Below, piece by piece: positions 6,088-14,442 of a DNA stretch of 64,000 nucleotides; within the stretch, counting starts at the first letter, position 1, and every line of letters starts with the position of its first letter. Location: the NCBI GenBank assembly GCA_001464865.1, contig LNEG01000001.1, positions 48,530-112,529 of the forward strand, in the 5' to 3' direction. The stretch comes from Burkholderiales bacterium Ga0074133. Its GTDB lineage: Bacteria; Pseudomonadota; Gammaproteobacteria; Burkholderiales; Burkholderiaceae_C. A program made the translations under genes and the position numbers. A model generated the notes under the pieces. That model saw only the letters and a program-made list of their open reading frames with translations. It was not told the origin of the DNA and searched no databases.

Positions 6088-6603
6088 ATGTCAATCGCCT
6101 CGAATCTCCTCGCCCAGGTCTTGTCCGCAGCTCAAGCTGCTGGATTGGACCAGGCGCGCTTGGCCGAGATGGCAGGGATGGCTCCTGAAACCATCTCCAG
6201 AGCCAAAAAGCGCGGGACCGTAGATCTGCGAACGATTGAGGCCTTGGCGAAAGTGGTGGGCCTTCACTTGGAACTTGCCCCAGACACCCGTCCTGCTGAT
6301 CCTGCGCCGATCGCCACGAACAGATCACCTCTCGCAGATCCCAAATGGGGTCTGGCCTGGTCAAACCCGAACATGGACACAGGGACCCTCATCCGAAACG
6401 CGCTTGCCAAGGGTGGTCTCATTTTGCTCGCTGAGGCTGTGAAGGCTCATGGGCTGGATGAGGTCAGCACCCAATGGCGACTGGTCAAGCCAACACTGAA
6501 GCCTCGCACACAAGAAGAAGTGGAGAGGAGGTTGCAGAACTTTGCCAAAGGAATTTCCAATGCTCAGGCCCGACACCGCCAAACTGTGGGACTTTCTTCG
6601 TGA
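6088..6603 (+). CDS. XRE-family antitoxin of a nucleotidyltransferase TA pair
   Basis: 171 residues. An N-terminal helix-turn-helix (QARLAEMAGMAPETISRAKK, about residues 22-41) is followed by a second domain (PKWGLAWSNPN ... IRNALAKGGLILLAEAVKAHGLDEV) like those paired with AbiEii-type toxins. It probably represses its own operon and counteracts the toxin downstream. The ATG at 6088 is chosen because the promoter's -10 box covers the alternative TTG at 6079. The gene overlaps the toxin start by 44 bp, so translation is likely coupled. Confidence 0.8.
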   Translation: MSIASNLLAQVLSAAQAAGLDQARLAEMAGMAPETISRAKKRGTVDLRTIEALAKVVGLHLELAPDTRPADPAPIATNRSPLADPKWGLAWSNPNMDTGTLIRNALAKGGLILLAEAVKAHGLDEVSTQWRLVKPTLKPRTQEEVERRLQNFAKGISNAQARHRQTVGLSS

Positions 6604-7348
6604 CGATCGTGCGCTATCTGGGTTCGTCTTGGTCGGGGGGACCGCCCTGTCGATGCACCTGGACCACCGGATCAGTGAGGACCTCGACCTCATGTTTCTT
6701 GGAAAGCAGCTCCCCAAGGGCCGAATCGACGCACTGAAACGCCGCGCATGGGCGGCCGGCTTTGAATTCAATGCAAACGATTCACCTGAGGTGGTCGCTG
6801 AGTTCGAGGACACTGGCATGGACTACCGAGACTTCCAGCAGGACTACGTTGTCAATGGGACGGTGAAGGTGACGTTTGTTGCCCCCGACGCGGAGAACTC
6901 AAGGCAGCTCGAGCACGTTGAAAGTCCCGGCCCACGCGTTGCGAGCATGGAAGAGATCTTCAGGCTCAAGTGCATCGTCGCGGCCGACAGATCGAAAACT
7001 CGTGACTGGTTTGATCTCTACCTCCTGCTCAAGGAGGGTCGATTCAAGCCGGCCGACATGCTCGCGACGTTCCAGCGGGGTGGCGTGCCATCGAAGTACG
7101 ACATTGCAATTCGACGCCTGTCAGAAGGTCGCCCGAGCCTCAATGATGAGGGCTATGAAACACTTTTGCCCAATGCGCCATCGGTGGAGCAAATGCGTGA
7201 GTTTTTCATCGCGGTACGCGACCACAATGAAATCGAGATTGCTGTCATGGATGATGTTGTTCAGCGTGTGAACTCAGCCCCTACACATCCGAAAACTGAA
7301 CCCGGCATTGCATCCACCGGAAGCGCGATCAAGCGCCGGCGCCCATGA
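6560..7348 (+). CDS. AbiEii-like nucleotidyltransferase toxin
   Basis: 262 residues with the nucleotidyltransferase signature VGGTALSMHLDHRISEDLDL near residues 25-44: the GG(S/T) helix plus DxD metal-binding acids. Proteins of this group (AbiEii, MenT, JHP933) transfer nucleotides to RNA, often tRNA, to stop growth; the target here is unknown. The start at 6560 has an AAAGGA site 7 bp upstream inside the antitoxin gene. The protein ends in an Arg-rich tail (IKRRRP). On a plasmid it would serve stability or phage exclusion. Its tRNA-related family is notable given the tRNA array nearby. Confidence 0.83.
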   Translation: MLRPDTAKLWDFLRDDRALSGFVLVGGTALSMHLDHRISEDLDLMFLGKQLPKGRIDALKRRAWAAGFEFNANDSPEVVAEFEDTGMDYRDFQQDYVVNGTVKVTFVAPDAENSRQLEHVESPGPRVASMEEIFRLKCIVAADRSKTRDWFDLYLLLKEGRFKPADMLATFQRGGVPSKYDIAIRRLSEGRPSLNDEGYETLLPNAPSVEQMREFFIAVRDHNEIEIAVMDDVVQRVNSAPTHPKTEPGIASTGSAIKRRRP

Positions 7349-7373
7349 ACAACTGCCTGATCGAAACCACCCC

Positions 7374-8414
7374 ATGAATGACGAAACCATTTCCGTCAGC
7401 ACAGCCGAAAAATCTCTCTACGGGGTCCATGGCTGGTTGCTTTTCTTCATCTCGGCCAGTCGGTTCCTTGCGCCAGTGATGGGGGCAGGTGCGCTTGTCA
7501 GTGACTTCGCTCAGATCGAGCGTGATAACCCGATTTTCTTTGCCTCTCCCGAGATGGTCCTGTTCCGATCGATCAGCTGGTCATTCCTGCTGGGCGTCAC
7601 TGTGTACACCTGGTGGTTCACCGAGCGGCTGCGAAAGGCCTTCGAGCCCGAGTCGGTGGACCTTGCGGTGCGGAGTCTGATTGGCATCGCCATTGCGAAC
7701 GTTGCAATCACCCTGGTCAGTGTCGTCGGTGTATTGGGGCTAAGAGACCTTGACTTCATCGTGAGCAATTTGGTGCCAGTCATTTTGGTGTCCGGCATTT
7801 CTTGCGCCGTCTGGGTGAGCTACTTCAAACTCTCAAAGAGGGTTCAAAACACATACGGGACATTGAAGCGCGCCGCCGAGACCAATGCAAAGCCAGCGGG
7901 CGCACCCAGCACCACCAGCATTGCTCTTCCCGTACCAACGGCAGCAGCGATCCCTGTCGAGCCACCCATGAAAACACCCCTCGAGCACGGGCCGCGAGTC
8001 GACTCTGCTCCAAGGGGCGACGATCATTTCTTTGCAATGGCGCTTGCGGAACTGGACGGGGAATCGAGAAACATCGGCCGATGGGCTCGATTGTTTTCTG
8101 AAGCGGATGGTCAAGAAGCAGTGGCCAGGGCGCGATATCTGCGTGAGACGGCGGCTGAGTTGAAGCGGCAAGCCGCTGCGGCCACCGAACTCGACGCGGT
8201 GCGAGCACAAGATGAAGCGAGGAAGACAGAGGCTGAAGAGCTGCGGCTTCAGTTGGCCAGAAGAGGGCTGCTTTCGGAAGCGATGGTGGGCAGACGTAAA
8301 GACCATCTCATGCAAGGCCATCTTGATGGCACATTTACAGTCAGGCATCCTTCCGGGCTGACTCAGCGCTTTCATGAGGAAGTAGAAGCCATCAAATGGG
8401 CTCATGAAGGTTGA
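7374..8414 (+). CDS. DUF2569-type membrane protein with coiled-coil tail
   Basis: 346 residues. The N-terminal ~150 residues look like DUF2569: YGVHGWLLFFISASRFLAP and four membrane segments. A Pro/Ala-rich linker (about 170-205) leads to a long charged helix rich in Ala, Glu and Arg (about 240-310) and a short C-terminal domain ending HPSGLTQRFHEEVEAIKWA. The ATG at 7374 is used because upstream residues are not membrane-like. It follows the toxin gene by 25 bp and may be in its operon. Function unknown. Confidence 0.65.
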   Translation: MNDETISVSTAEKSLYGVHGWLLFFISASRFLAPVMGAGALVSDFAQIERDNPIFFASPEMVLFRSISWSFLLGVTVYTWWFTERLRKAFEPESVDLAVRSLIGIAIANVAITLVSVVGVLGLRDLDFIVSNLVPVILVSGISCAVWVSYFKLSKRVQNTYGTLKRAAETNAKPAGAPSTTSIALPVPTAAAIPVEPPMKTPLEHGPRVDSAPRGDDHFFAMALAELDGESRNIGRWARLFSEADGQEAVARARYLRETAAELKRQAAAATELDAVRAQDEARKTEAEELRLQLARRGLLSEAMVGRRKDHLMQGHLDGTFTVRHPSGLTQRFHEEVEAIKWAHEG

Positions 8415-8494
8415 ATGATTGGTCGGTGGGCCTGGTGGCGCGCATGTGAGGCCACCGGAGATGTAGCTGCTCAAGTTGAGCCCAAGGAGTTTTC

Positions 8495-9202
8495 GTGACC
8501 CCCTTCAAAATCAAGATGGCGACGTTTTCCCTGGTTGCCACCTTTGCCACTGCAGCTTCAGCCCAGTCCTTGGTCACAGTCAGGTTTGCCGAGATCTCAG
8601 TGAACCTCGTGATCCCCAAGGGGCACTGCGTCATCCCGCGTGACGATGAGCTGGGCGCGCTGCACTACAAGCTGCAGGAGGAGGGCAACCGTGGCAGAAG
8701 CAAAGTGGCCGTCCTCTTTTCCGATTGCAAGGAATGGTTGAGTCGGCGCGCCAACCCTGCTTTGCTGCTGCAAAACCATGGCAACTATCTGCTGCAACTC
8801 ACAGAGGAACGCGAGCTGCTTTTGCCTCCAGCAGTCACGAGGGCAGACGTGGTGCAGATATACATCGACTACGAGAAGAAGAAGCTGGGTGCGAATGGAG
8901 ATCTGAGCGAGACCATCAAGAAGCGACTTGCCGACTCGACAGTTCCTGGCCCGTCTATTGAGGGACCCGTCAATATCGGCCTCATTGATCACGACACCAG
9001 AGCTGCATACCTAGGCGTCGGAAGCACCATGAATTACGAGGGGAGGCTGGTGCGAGTGGTCGGGGTTGTTGGTGCCACAGCTATTCGCTCTGTTCCAACG
9101 ACGCTCAACTTGTACGGGCCATCTACCCAGGGCAACCCATTTCGGGCGCTGCTTTCGCAACAGAAGGCTCTGGTACAGCAGCTTGTCGCGGCGAACGAGT
9201 GA
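8495..9202 (+). CDS. secreted protein of unknown function
   Basis: 235 residues from a GTG start with a strong ribosome site (AAGGAG at 8484). The first 23 residues are a clean signal peptide ending ASA-Q, so the protein should be periplasmic. The mature part contains two Cys (HCVIP, SDCKEW) that could form a disulfide and a central charged helix. No family recognised. It lies 80 bp downstream of the DUF2569 gene and may share its transcript. Confidence 0.6.
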   Translation: MTPFKIKMATFSLVATFATAASAQSLVTVRFAEISVNLVIPKGHCVIPRDDELGALHYKLQEEGNRGRSKVAVLFSDCKEWLSRRANPALLLQNHGNYLLQLTEERELLLPPAVTRADVVQIYIDYEKKKLGANGDLSETIKKRLADSTVPGPSIEGPVNIGLIDHDTRAAYLGVGSTMNYEGRLVRVVGVVGATAIRSVPTTLNLYGPSTQGNPFRALLSQQKALVQQLVAANE

Positions 9203-9243
9203 TCGCAAACCGATTCTTCTACATTTCTAGCTCTTCTCGACGT

Positions 9244-9272
9244 AAAAGCCCAACTTGCCACTCCAGTTGGGC
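9244..9272 (-). terminator. Rho-independent terminator behind the ankyrin gene
   Basis: An 8-bp stem GCCCAACT/AGTTGGGC with a 9-nt loop; read on the minus strand it is followed by TTTT. It lies 86 bp beyond the stop at 9358. A second partial copy of the stem arm is at about 9307. Confidence 0.6.
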
Positions 9273-9357
9273 AATGGTGTCGCTGTTGAAGCCAGTGACG
9301 ACGTGAAAGCCCAACTATAGATGCGGTCGGTGCTCGATTGAATCCTGCGAACAAACC

Positions 9358-11166
9358 TCATCTTTGGTGATCGATGATGGCTTTTCGCAGGCCCGGTGGA
9401 ATGGAGCTGCTCGTGCACAGCACCCCTGAGTTCTGAAGCATTTCCATGAGTTGCCTCTTGTCGATCCCGGCGGGAAGCATGTTGGAGAACTCGTCAAGGT
9501 TGTCATGCTCTCCTTGGGCCATCGATCGAGCCGTCATACCCATTGCATTGGCTTGATCTGTCCTCGCGCCTTTGGAGAGAAGAATCTCCACGGCGGCCCA
9601 GTTCTGCCGTTGCATTGCAATCAACAGCGCACTCCATCCCATCACATCTTGCGCATCGATGTCAGCCCCTTTGCCGATGAGGAACCTCATCAATGCACCC
9701 GTCTTGTCGTGTGAAGCTGCGTCGACAATGACAGGACGTTGCACCGAATCCTCGGCAAGAAGCTCTGGATCGAGCTCGATGACCGCATAGAAGGCTTTGA
9801 ACATGCCCTCCGTGAGCAGGCAAAGTGTTAGCGGCTCATTATTTTCGTTTCGGGCCCGAGTGAGTTCCGGTTTTTCGCGCAGGATTTCGATCACTTTGTT
9901 TTCTTCTCGCTTGCTGATCTCAGCAAGGATTACGCGCTCATCTTTTGAGGGCGCATGGCGGGTGCCCCCCATCAGAGATTTCAAGGCCTGGGCATTGTTC
10001 GCGCTCAGGTTGGCTGCGCTTCCAATCTGATCGGCCATCGCTTCCATGTCCACCTTTTTGATCTGTACACCGGTGCCCAGACCCATGACAGCCTCAAGTG
10101 TGTTCTTGTAGTACTTTCCAAGGCCGCTTTCCCACAAGTCACACGCCCAGCTCATCCGTTCTATCCAGTGAGCCTCTGGCCCAGGGTAGTGGTCCATTGA
10201 ATTTTCAGTGACTGTGAACCTCAGCGAGTCGTTGGACACGCGATCGCCATCCATCCTGCTGATGCGGCGAGCAATTCGGCGAACTGCAAAACTCTTTGGC
10301 AGGGTAATGAATGTGTCTTCCGAAGAGGACGATGACAAGCAAGTCGACTCCATTCCCCAGTGTCGATACTCCGCCGGGTCGTTCATCTCAGCTTGCATCT
10401 CGCTGCGAAGCTCAACGATTGTTTCTGTTCGCTCCATAAGAAGCCCGGTGAGCCGATTGGCCTCGGCCAGGTTTTCGGCGTCCAGCACCTTCTCCTGTTT
10501 CATCGACACCAGAAGCGGCATGCAAAGCTGAGGTTCTGGATCTAACCAAGTGTGAGAAGGTTGATAGAACCGATGGGTGTATCGCTCACTGGCCAGTCCG
10601 TAAAGACCACCAGCGTCTTCGTGCAAAGATGCGTAGGTCTCATTGAGTGTTGGAAGCACAAGCGTGGCGCCGTCGTTCAACAGCGGCCACAGGTTGAAGT
10701 CCTGCGAGAGAAGCATGTTGACGACTGTGCCGTCCGACATCGAGACGAAAACGATGTCGAAACCGCGCAAAGGCATTTGAACAATGCGGTCCAGACCCTG
10801 CGCACCAAGGTAAGTCACCTGGGCTGCAGCCGCTGGCGGTACCAGCCCGACCTTCATCGCCTCGCCATCCCCTACCGATGTGGCGACGACGATTTCTGCC
10901 CACTCACCAGTCTTTCCGACCATTCTGGGAACCAGCGACCACATTCCACCCTTGTCCATGGTGTCGATGCTGGTGCCAAGAACCAAAATCTTGACACGCT
11001 CTTTCGTCAGCAAATCCGGCCGCGTGTCCGAGATCCATGCGGCAAGTGAGGCCGGGATAGCTATCAACTGGTCATCCTTTGCGTCTCTGAGATCACTCAG
11101 CCAGGGGTGTCCGCTTCGGCTCAAGTCCTTGCGCAGGTAGGAAAGCTTGTGGTGCTGCTTGATCAT
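9358..11166 (-). CDS. ankyrin-repeat protein
   Basis: 602 residues. The C-terminal ~200 hold ankyrin-type repeats, clearest in GALMRFLIGKGADIDAQDVM and the next unit NWAAVEILLSKGARTDQANAMG. The N-terminal ~380 residues form a separate domain I do not recognise, with a Rossmann-like look near residue 60 (VKILVLGTSID) and a Ser run (CLSSSSSED). There is no signal peptide. Ankyrin repeats bind proteins; such genes occur among type IV secretion effectors, but no secretion signal can be shown here. A terminator follows at 9244. Confidence 0.75.
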   Translation of the reverse strand: MIKQHHKLSYLRKDLSRSGHPWLSDLRDAKDDQLIAIPASLAAWISDTRPDLLTKERVKILVLGTSIDTMDKGGMWSLVPRMVGKTGEWAEIVVATSVGDGEAMKVGLVPPAAAAQVTYLGAQGLDRIVQMPLRGFDIVFVSMSDGTVVNMLLSQDFNLWPLLNDGATLVLPTLNETYASLHEDAGGLYGLASERYTHRFYQPSHTWLDPEPQLCMPLLVSMKQEKVLDAENLAEANRLTGLLMERTETIVELRSEMQAEMNDPAEYRHWGMESTCLSSSSSEDTFITLPKSFAVRRIARRISRMDGDRVSNDSLRFTVTENSMDHYPGPEAHWIERMSWACDLWESGLGKYYKNTLEAVMGLGTGVQIKKVDMEAMADQIGSAANLSANNAQALKSLMGGTRHAPSKDERVILAEISKREENKVIEILREKPELTRARNENNEPLTLCLLTEGMFKAFYAVIELDPELLAEDSVQRPVIVDAASHDKTGALMRFLIGKGADIDAQDVMGWSALLIAMQRQNWAAVEILLSKGARTDQANAMGMTARSMAQGEHDNLDEFSNMLPAGIDKRQLMEMLQNSGVLCTSSSIPPGLRKAIIDHQR

Positions 11167-11216
11167 GATGAGATCTTTAAGAGGGCTGGAGCGTAGATTT
11201 TGATTTCGATATCAAC

Positions 11217-12305
11217 TTAATACCGACACGCCACACCTGAAAGGCTGACGTTGTACAGGTTGTACTCGCTGTCGTAATAACGGGTGTTGAGAGTCATGGC
11301 TCTGCATCTCGAATGCACCGCTCCACTGTACGTGGTGAGATGCCGATCAGAATAAATTGGACTCGGGATTGGGCTCCATGTCGAGTTGTATGAAGAGCCG
11401 TTGTAGAACCGATAGTAGGGAATTCCAGATTGAGTGGTGGGTGAGACCGGGCCTCCACCCCAGGGCAAATTTCCTTGAGACCAAATTGTGCTCGCCATTT
11501 GGCTCACGGTTACTGGATATGACCAGGTGCCAGCACTCTGGGAATCGTCATACGTGAAATAGTAGTAGGTGAAAAACTTATCAGAACCGAGTGAACCAAT
11601 TGGAGGTTCGCAGGACCCGCTCTGAAGGATCCATGATCCAGCGTTGCACAGATAGGTAGCAGAACCGCTGTTTCCGTTGGCGCTGCCCAATGTGGCGTAA
11701 CTCCCTGCCGAGGTCGTTGGGAAGTTGGCTGCGCATGTGTAAGGACTCCCCCAGCTCAAGGTGGATGCGCCACATGTAGGTGCGGGAGAGGATGTGCAAC
11801 TCGATCCCGACTGTGGCACCCATGTCCCGTTGTTGCACACGTAGTTGATCGAGCCCTGGAAGCCGGGGTACCCAGGTGGGTCTGTGGCGGTAACCGCGGT
11901 GCCGTGGATTGACGACGCAACCGGCGTCGCAGTACAAGCCGCCGGACCTGGCCACTGAGGCGTGAATACTGGGCATGATGCATTCGCCATGGTGACCACC
12001 GTTGACGGCTGAGCCACGGTGTTGCCATTGACCTGCAGTGCCGATCCCGTCGAGTTGGCTTGCGCAGCGCTTGCTCCCGCGCCGGTGGTCGACCCCAACG
12101 ACACCGAACTGTTTGCTGATGGCGCACCTGCGCGATCCTGGGCCCAGATCGTTGCGCTCTGTGTGTTGGAGCGGATGACGATTGGAGGTGGAGCGACGCT
12201 CTGTGCCATGACACCACCCCAAGTGAGGGAGCCAGCAATCGAGAAGGCACACAGTCGCGCGACAAAAAGCGTTTGGCTGCCTGAAATGCGCGCGCGGGTG
12301 GTCAT
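11217..12305 (-). CDS. secreted protein with two Cys-rich CNxGxW repeats
   Basis: 362 residues from the ATG at 12305, which has a GGAG site; the upstream in-frame ATG at 12344 would bury the signal peptide. Residues 1-35 are a signal peptide ending MAQS. A Ser/Ala/Thr-rich stretch follows, then two repeats containing NYVCNNGTWVPQSGSSC and TYLCNAGSWILQSGSC, and a Tyr-rich C-terminal domain ending with Cys residues. The layout resembles a surface adhesin or pilus-tip protein, perhaps for mating contact. That is inference; no family recognised. Its promoter region carries a GATATC-type element. Confidence 0.65.
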   Translation of the reverse strand: MTTRARISGSQTLFVARLCAFSIAGSLTWGGVMAQSVAPPPIVIRSNTQSATIWAQDRAGAPSANSSVSLGSTTGAGASAAQANSTGSALQVNGNTVAQPSTVVTMANASCPVFTPQWPGPAACTATPVASSIHGTAVTATDPPGYPGFQGSINYVCNNGTWVPQSGSSCTSSPAPTCGASTLSWGSPYTCAANFPTTSAGSYATLGSANGNSGSATYLCNAGSWILQSGSCEPPIGSLGSDKFFTYYYFTYDDSQSAGTWSYPVTVSQMASTIWSQGNLPWGGGPVSPTTQSGIPYYRFYNGSSYNSTWSPIPSPIYSDRHLTTYSGAVHSRCRAMTLNTRYYDSEYNLYNVSLSGVACRY

Positions 12306-12357
12306 GTATGGCTCCAGAAGTTTTTTTGCGGAGATAGCGCACACAAGGTAGCGTGCG

Positions 12358-12377
12358 GATGAGATATATGATACGCG
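12358..12377. promoter_or_regulatory. GATATC-type promoter/operator element
   Basis: GATGAGATATATGATACGCG, 53-72 bp upstream of the secreted Cys-repeat gene; in reverse it reads CGCGTATCATATATC, close to the shared consensus. Confidence 0.5.
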
Positions 12378-12494
12378 ACATGCATCGCCTTAGGCGGCTT
12401 ATTTCCGCCCACAGCCATGACGCATGTCACTGTCTCAACGGTCGGCATGACACGCGCCATCGCAGCCGGGCACCGTTTTCCTTGATGGCTGACT

Positions 12495-12938
12495 TCATCT
12501 CCGTTTTTTGGAAACCCTGCTGGGCATTTGCCCACTGAGAGCGACCGGAACCCTGGCTCCGTTCGCGGCGGCTGCGGTTGCCGCCTCCTGAGCCAAGACT
12601 TCGATCCTTTTGGCGGACATCAGGTGGAGTGCGTCACTGTGCAGTTCGCTGCCTTTTTCAACGTGACTCATGAGGTTGTGGGCCTCAACCACCAGGTACT
12701 CAGGGATGCTGAGCCCGGGATCCCGGCACAGTTTGGTGAACGAGTGGTATGTCGCTGTCGTCACGCCCATGCCGATGAGCTCGTCTACCAACTTGCGCAT
12801 GCGGTTGAAGTAATGAAACTGCAGCAGCTTGCGCGCGATGCCACTTGCCAACTCGGGCTCAAGTACAGCACCGCCGGCGCCAGGTCCACGGACCCGGTCG
12901 TCATGGCCTTTTGGGCCTGAACTCACTCCACTGGACAT
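12495..12938 (-). CDS. small helical protein of unknown function
   Basis: 147 residues, mainly helical in appearance, with a Gly/Pro-rich start, a central region KLLQFHYFNRMRKLVDELIGMG, and a basic end (PSRVSKKRR). No family recognised. The basic tail resembles the Arg/Lys-rich C-termini of many proteins from 36 kb onward. A GATATC-type element lies about 45 bp upstream (12981-13002). It is transcribed alone or ahead of the secreted protein. Confidence 0.55.
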   Translation of the reverse strand: MSSGVSSGPKGHDDRVRGPGAGGAVLEPELASGIARKLLQFHYFNRMRKLVDELIGMGVTTATYHSFTKLCRDPGLSIPEYLVVEAHNLMSHVEKGSELHSDALHLMSAKRIEVLAQEAATAAAANGARVPVALSGQMPSRVSKKRR

Positions 12939-12980
12939 ATTGCACCCTCTTCCCGGTAAATAACGGAGTTATAACGTACT

Positions 12981-13002
12981 GAGTATTGATATAATCAGCA
13001 CG
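12981..13002. promoter_or_regulatory. GATATC-like promoter element
   Basis: GAGTATTGATATAATCAGCA sits upstream of the 147-residue gene in an AT-rich 300-bp intergenic region (12939-13252) that otherwise holds no gene. Confidence 0.35.
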
Positions 13003-13252
13003 TCATAAATAATACCCGAAGTAGGGGTTCGGTGCCAGTACCGGTCATGGCGTAAGACGGCGCCATTACAAGCCCTCTTCGTATATAGACTTTCATGTAG
13101 TACGAAAGAAGCAGAAAACATGTTTTCCTGCGTTTACTCCAGAAATGCCTTCAGCACGGTGTTTCCGTGTCCACGAGCTGACCCGGAAGCCCGTGCGCGA
13201 TCAACTCCTTCGGCTTCCCGATAATTCGCTCATCAACAACTGGGGGTCTCGG

Positions 13253-14437
13253 ATGGGGAAAAATTTCGTTGCAGTGGCTGGCCTGGTGCTGCCCCTCATG
13301 GCCGGCGCTCAGAGCGTCCCGTCGATCACGCAGATGTTTGGCGACCGTGCGGCACCGGCGCCTGAAGCCAAGGTCGTTCGCATCGGCCATGTGGGCCCCA
13401 CCAGTGGTGCGATCGGGCACCTCGGCAAGGACAACGAATTGGGGGCCAGGATGGCCATCAACGCGCTCAATTCCATGTCGCTAACGATGCAGGGCATGCC
13501 CGTGGTCTGGGAGCTGCAAACCGAAGACGATCAGGCGGATCCAGTCGAAGCTGTTGCCGCCGCGCGCCGACTCGTCCGCGGTGGCGTCCACGGAGTGGTT
13601 GGCCACCTGAACTCCGGTGCATCCATTCCCGGCGCCGCCGTCTACAACGCGGCCGGCATCCCCATGGTGAGCCCTTCCTCAACGAATCCCAAACTCACCC
13701 GACTGGGCTACCGGGGTGTTTTCAGGCTTGTCGGCGACGACATGCAGATGGGCGAGCAACTCGGGCGCGTGGCTGTTGAACGGTTCCGCGCGAAGAAGAT
13801 TCTCGTGTTGGACGACCGAACCGCTTACGGGGCCTACGTGTCTGAGGGGTTCGTCGAGGGCGTGCGAAAAGCTGGCTCCAACATAGCCGACCAAGCCTAC
13901 TTGCCCGAGGGCAACAAGGACTACCGCCAAATCGCCAGCCGGGCCCAATCTCTCGGTCCAGATGTCATTTTCTTTGCCGGCATGGACACCGATGCCGGAC
14001 CTTTGCTGCGTGATCTCCGCCGCGCGGGTGTGCGCTCCATGTTCATCGGCGGTGATGGCATCTGCAGCTCGGATTTGCCGAGGCTCACCGGCGCTGCTCT
14101 GGGTGATGAGCGTGTTCTGTGTGCTGAGGCCGGCGGTGTCACCTCCGAGGAGGCGGATGCGCTCAAGGTTTTCAAGGAAGACTTTCGCAAGCAATATGGA
14201 CAGGAGATCCAGGTGTACGCCCCGTACACCTACGACGCCGTGATGGTGCTTGCCAATGCCATGATCTCTGCGAACTCGACCTCGCCGCAAGAATACCTTC
14301 CAAAGCTGAAATCGACGCCTTACACCGGCGTCACCGGTGCGATCAGTTTTGACAACAAGGGCGACCTCCTGAAACCTGCGTTCACGATGATGACTTACAA
14401 GGGTGGGCAGCGAATCACTGCGGGCGTGGTGCGCTGA
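13253..14437 (+). CDS. LivK-like periplasmic substrate-binding protein
   Basis: 394 residues from the ATG at 13253. The first ~21 are a signal peptide (MGKNFVAVAGLVLPLMAGAQ). The rest is a type I periplasmic binding fold of the branched-chain amino acid family: VRIGHVGPTSGAIGHLGKDN near residue 40, NSGASIPGAAVYN and MVSPSSTNPKLT near 120-145, and SRAQSLGPDVIFFAG near 225. Such proteins feed ABC importers, but no permease or ATPase gene is nearby. It is probably a horizontally acquired orphan or a sensor. Ends 5 bp before the integrase. Confidence 0.88.
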   Translation: MGKNFVAVAGLVLPLMAGAQSVPSITQMFGDRAAPAPEAKVVRIGHVGPTSGAIGHLGKDNELGARMAINALNSMSLTMQGMPVVWELQTEDDQADPVEAVAAARRLVRGGVHGVVGHLNSGASIPGAAVYNAAGIPMVSPSSTNPKLTRLGYRGVFRLVGDDMQMGEQLGRVAVERFRAKKILVLDDRTAYGAYVSEGFVEGVRKAGSNIADQAYLPEGNKDYRQIASRAQSLGPDVIFFAGMDTDAGPLLRDLRRAGVRSMFIGGDGICSSDLPRLTGAALGDERVLCAEAGGVTSEEADALKVFKEDFRKQYGQEIQVYAPYTYDAVMVLANAMISANSTSPQEYLPKLKSTPYTGVTGAISFDNKGDLLKPAFTMMTYKGGQRITAGVVR

Positions 14438-14442
14438 AGGCC

